This document shows, piece by piece, positions 62,990-64,000 of a stretch of 64,000 bases of DNA (positions are counted from its first letter, which is position 1; each line of letters starts with the position of its first letter). Source of the DNA: Candidatus Raymondbacteria bacterium RIFOXYA2_FULL_49_16 (GTDB taxonomy: Bacteria; Fibrobacterota; OXYB2-FULL-49-7; XYB2-FULL-49-35); the NCBI GenBank assembly GCA_001789205.1, contig MFYT01000004.1, positions 25,544-89,543 on the forward strand. Direction: 5' to 3'. Under the pieces are notes generated by a model that saw only the letters and a list, made by a program, of their open reading frames with translations, was not told the origin of the DNA and did not search any database. A program made the position numbers and the translations under genes.

Positions 62990-64000
62990 ATGAAAGAACA
63001 GGCGTACAAGGATATATCCGACCTCGTTAAACGATTCGAGGAACAGTATGCCTCTTATAAAAGTGGTGATTATAACGAAACCGCGACCAGACGGGATTTC
63101 ATTGACCCGTTTTTCAAAGCCCTTGGCTGGGATATCGATAACTCCCAGGGAGCGGCTGAAGCCTACAGAGAGGTCATCCATGAGGATAAAGTAACAGTAG
63201 GCGAACAGAAGAAGTCCCCCGATTACTCGTTCAGGCTCCCAGGCGGCAAGCGGTTATTCTTTGTAGAAGCCAAGAAGCCGTCAGTTTTCATCAAAGAGGA
63301 GATATCCCCCGCGTATCAGATCAAACGGTATGCCTGGAGTGCCAAGTTACCCATATCCATCCTGACCGATTTTGAGGAATTTGCTGTTTACGATTGCACG
63401 ACAAAACCCAAACTGACTGACAAGGCTTCTTTAAGCCGTATAAAATATCTTACCTTCCGTGAATATCTGGCTGAATTTGATTTTCTGTGGGATACTTTCG
63501 CGAAAGAAAATGTCATTCGCGGCAGTTTCGACAAGTTTGTCCTGTCTGATAAGAACAAGAAGGGTACGGCAACGGTCGATAAGGAGTTTTTAGCCTCATT
63601 GGATGAATGGAGAAAGCTCCTGGCCGTTGATATCAGCAAGAATAATAAGAAGCTGGATGAAGGTTCCATCAACTATGCGGTGCAACAGACCATAGATAGG
63701 ATCATTTTTCTCAGGATTTGCGAAGACAGGGGCATTGAGCCCAGCGAACGGCTGAAAAGTTATGTTGCCGACAAACACTGTTATCAGGCTTTGTTTGAAT
63801 ATTTCCGCGAAGCGGATAAGAAGTACAACTCTGGCCTGTTCGATTTTAAGAAGGACAAACTATCTGAAGACCTGACCATAGATGATAAGGTCCTGAAAGA
63901 AATAATTCGCGGACTATACTACCCAGAATGCCCTTTTGAGTTCTCTGTCCTGCCAGTTGAAATATTGGGTAGTGCGTACGAGCAGTTTCTGGGTAAGGTC
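62990..64000 (+). CDS. Type IIG-like restriction-modification enzyme, N-terminal part
   Basis: 337 codons to the window edge, ATG at 62990 just after an in-frame stop. The front (about 30-105) is a type I HsdR_N-like nuclease domain with the PD-(D/E)xK motif as PDYSF ... FFVEAKKPS. A helical region follows (INYAVQQTIDRIIFLRICEDRGIEP), typical of the linker before the N6-adenine methyltransferase domain in Eco57I/MmeI-type enzymes, and the sequence ends in LPVEILGSAYEQFLG, where that methylase part begins. Restriction plus methylation in one chain is expected. Confidence 0.82.
   Translation, partial: MKEQAYKDISDLVKRFEEQYASYKSGDYNETATRRDFIDPFFKALGWDIDNSQGAAEAYREVIHEDKVTVGEQKKSPDYSFRLPGGKRLFFVEAKKPSVFIKEEISPAYQIKRYAWSAKLPISILTDFEEFAVYDCTTKPKLTDKASLSRIKYLTFREYLAEFDFLWDTFAKENVIRGSFDKFVLSDKNKKGTATVDKEFLASLDEWRKLLAVDISKNNKKLDEGSINYAVQQTIDRIIFLRICEDRGIEPSERLKSYVADKHCYQALFEYFREADKKYNSGLFDFKKDKLSEDLTIDDKVLKEIIRGLYYPECPFEFSVLPVEILGSAYEQFLGKV

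Larger units (their letters stand above)
51658..64000. mobile_element. Left part of an integrated genomic element (right end outside window)
   Basis: Bounded on the left by the tRNA half-site, with integrase-arm-like repeats beside it. The interior is visibly more AT-rich than the chromosome to the left and carries secreted paralogues, small regulators, palindromic repeats and a restriction/FRG cluster. No integrase or replication gene is in view, so mobility is inferred from boundary and composition. Confidence 0.7.

Noticed and set aside
1-64000. Selenoprotein genes with in-frame TGA
   Set aside because: No gene here continues convincingly through a TGA; only a TAG interruption was found. 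Substrates of the Sec machinery must lie elsewhere.

Overview
The window is bacterial, protein-dense and in two compositional parts. Bases 1 to about 51,600 are GC-rich core chromosome with overlapping gene starts and stops. Bases 51,660 to 64,000 are clearly more AT-rich and look like the left part of an integrated element. At least six proteins carry a signal peptide plus a C-terminal beta-sandwich sorting domain of the type IX secretion kind, and there are several beta-barrel outer-membrane proteins and an LPS-type glycosyltransferase cluster. This points to a didermic member of the Fibrobacterota/Bacteroidota (FCB) group. Fibrobacterota-like is my best guess from domain style, not a proof.

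Layout of the core. 1-3.7 kb: polysaccharide flippase (cut by the window edge) and a secreted beta-propeller protein. 3.9-9.8 kb: prfB, a membrane glycosyltransferase, then tig-clpP-clpX. 9.8-18.5 kb, minus strand: Gfo/Idh oxidoreductase and DUF362 secreted protein, then an interlocked operon of amidohydrolase, HAD phosphatase, MFS exporter, pdxA and a HEAT-STAS protein. 18.6-22.9 kb, plus strand: a STAS-transmembrane-proline-rich-PEGA protein, M23 endopeptidase, Minf_1886-family protein and a GT2. 22.9-26.9 kb: four minus-strand glycosyltransferases (GT4, GT9, GT2, GT4), with the selenocysteine tRNA gene only 9 nt upstream of the first. 27-34.2 kb: FN3/FGE-like lipoprotein, CsgG-like protein, selB, selA, hflX. 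With selC this gives a complete bacterial Sec-decoding set apart from selD. 34.3-46.5 kb: Ser/Thr kinase with FGE-like tail, an envelope protein, a ThiE-like remnant, valS, CheY-like regulator, a CsgG-barrel fusion, a histidine kinase fused to a CoA-disulfide reductase and a rhodanese, and a REC-PilZ regulator. 46.7-51.5 kb: outer-membrane or secreted proteins, a double-HTH protein, a HicB-like antitoxin and a zinc-ribbon protein.

The element. At 51,613-51,657 lies the 3' half of a CAU-anticodon tRNA with its own terminator on the left; homology stops in the anticodon loop. Immediately right are TTGCA motifs spaced exactly 10 bp apart and a tandem 10-bp repeat, as expected of integrase arm sites. 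The element then carries three large secreted proteins sharing a near-identical sorting domain (one broken by an in-frame TAG), small MerR-like and double-HTH regulators, a 0.5-kb block of palindromic repeats, and a defence-like end: zinc-ribbon protein, beta-sandwich protein, FRG-domain protein and the N-terminal part of a type IIG-like restriction-modification enzyme that runs off the window. No integrase is in view; it should lie to the right.

Most unusual items: the kinase/CoA-disulfide reductase/rhodanese fusion with a Cys-to-Ser rhodanese site; a ClpP whose catalytic Asp is Asn; the tRNA-Sec with a 12-bp rather than 13-bp acceptor/T branch that leads a glycosyltransferase operon; and the palindrome block in the element.
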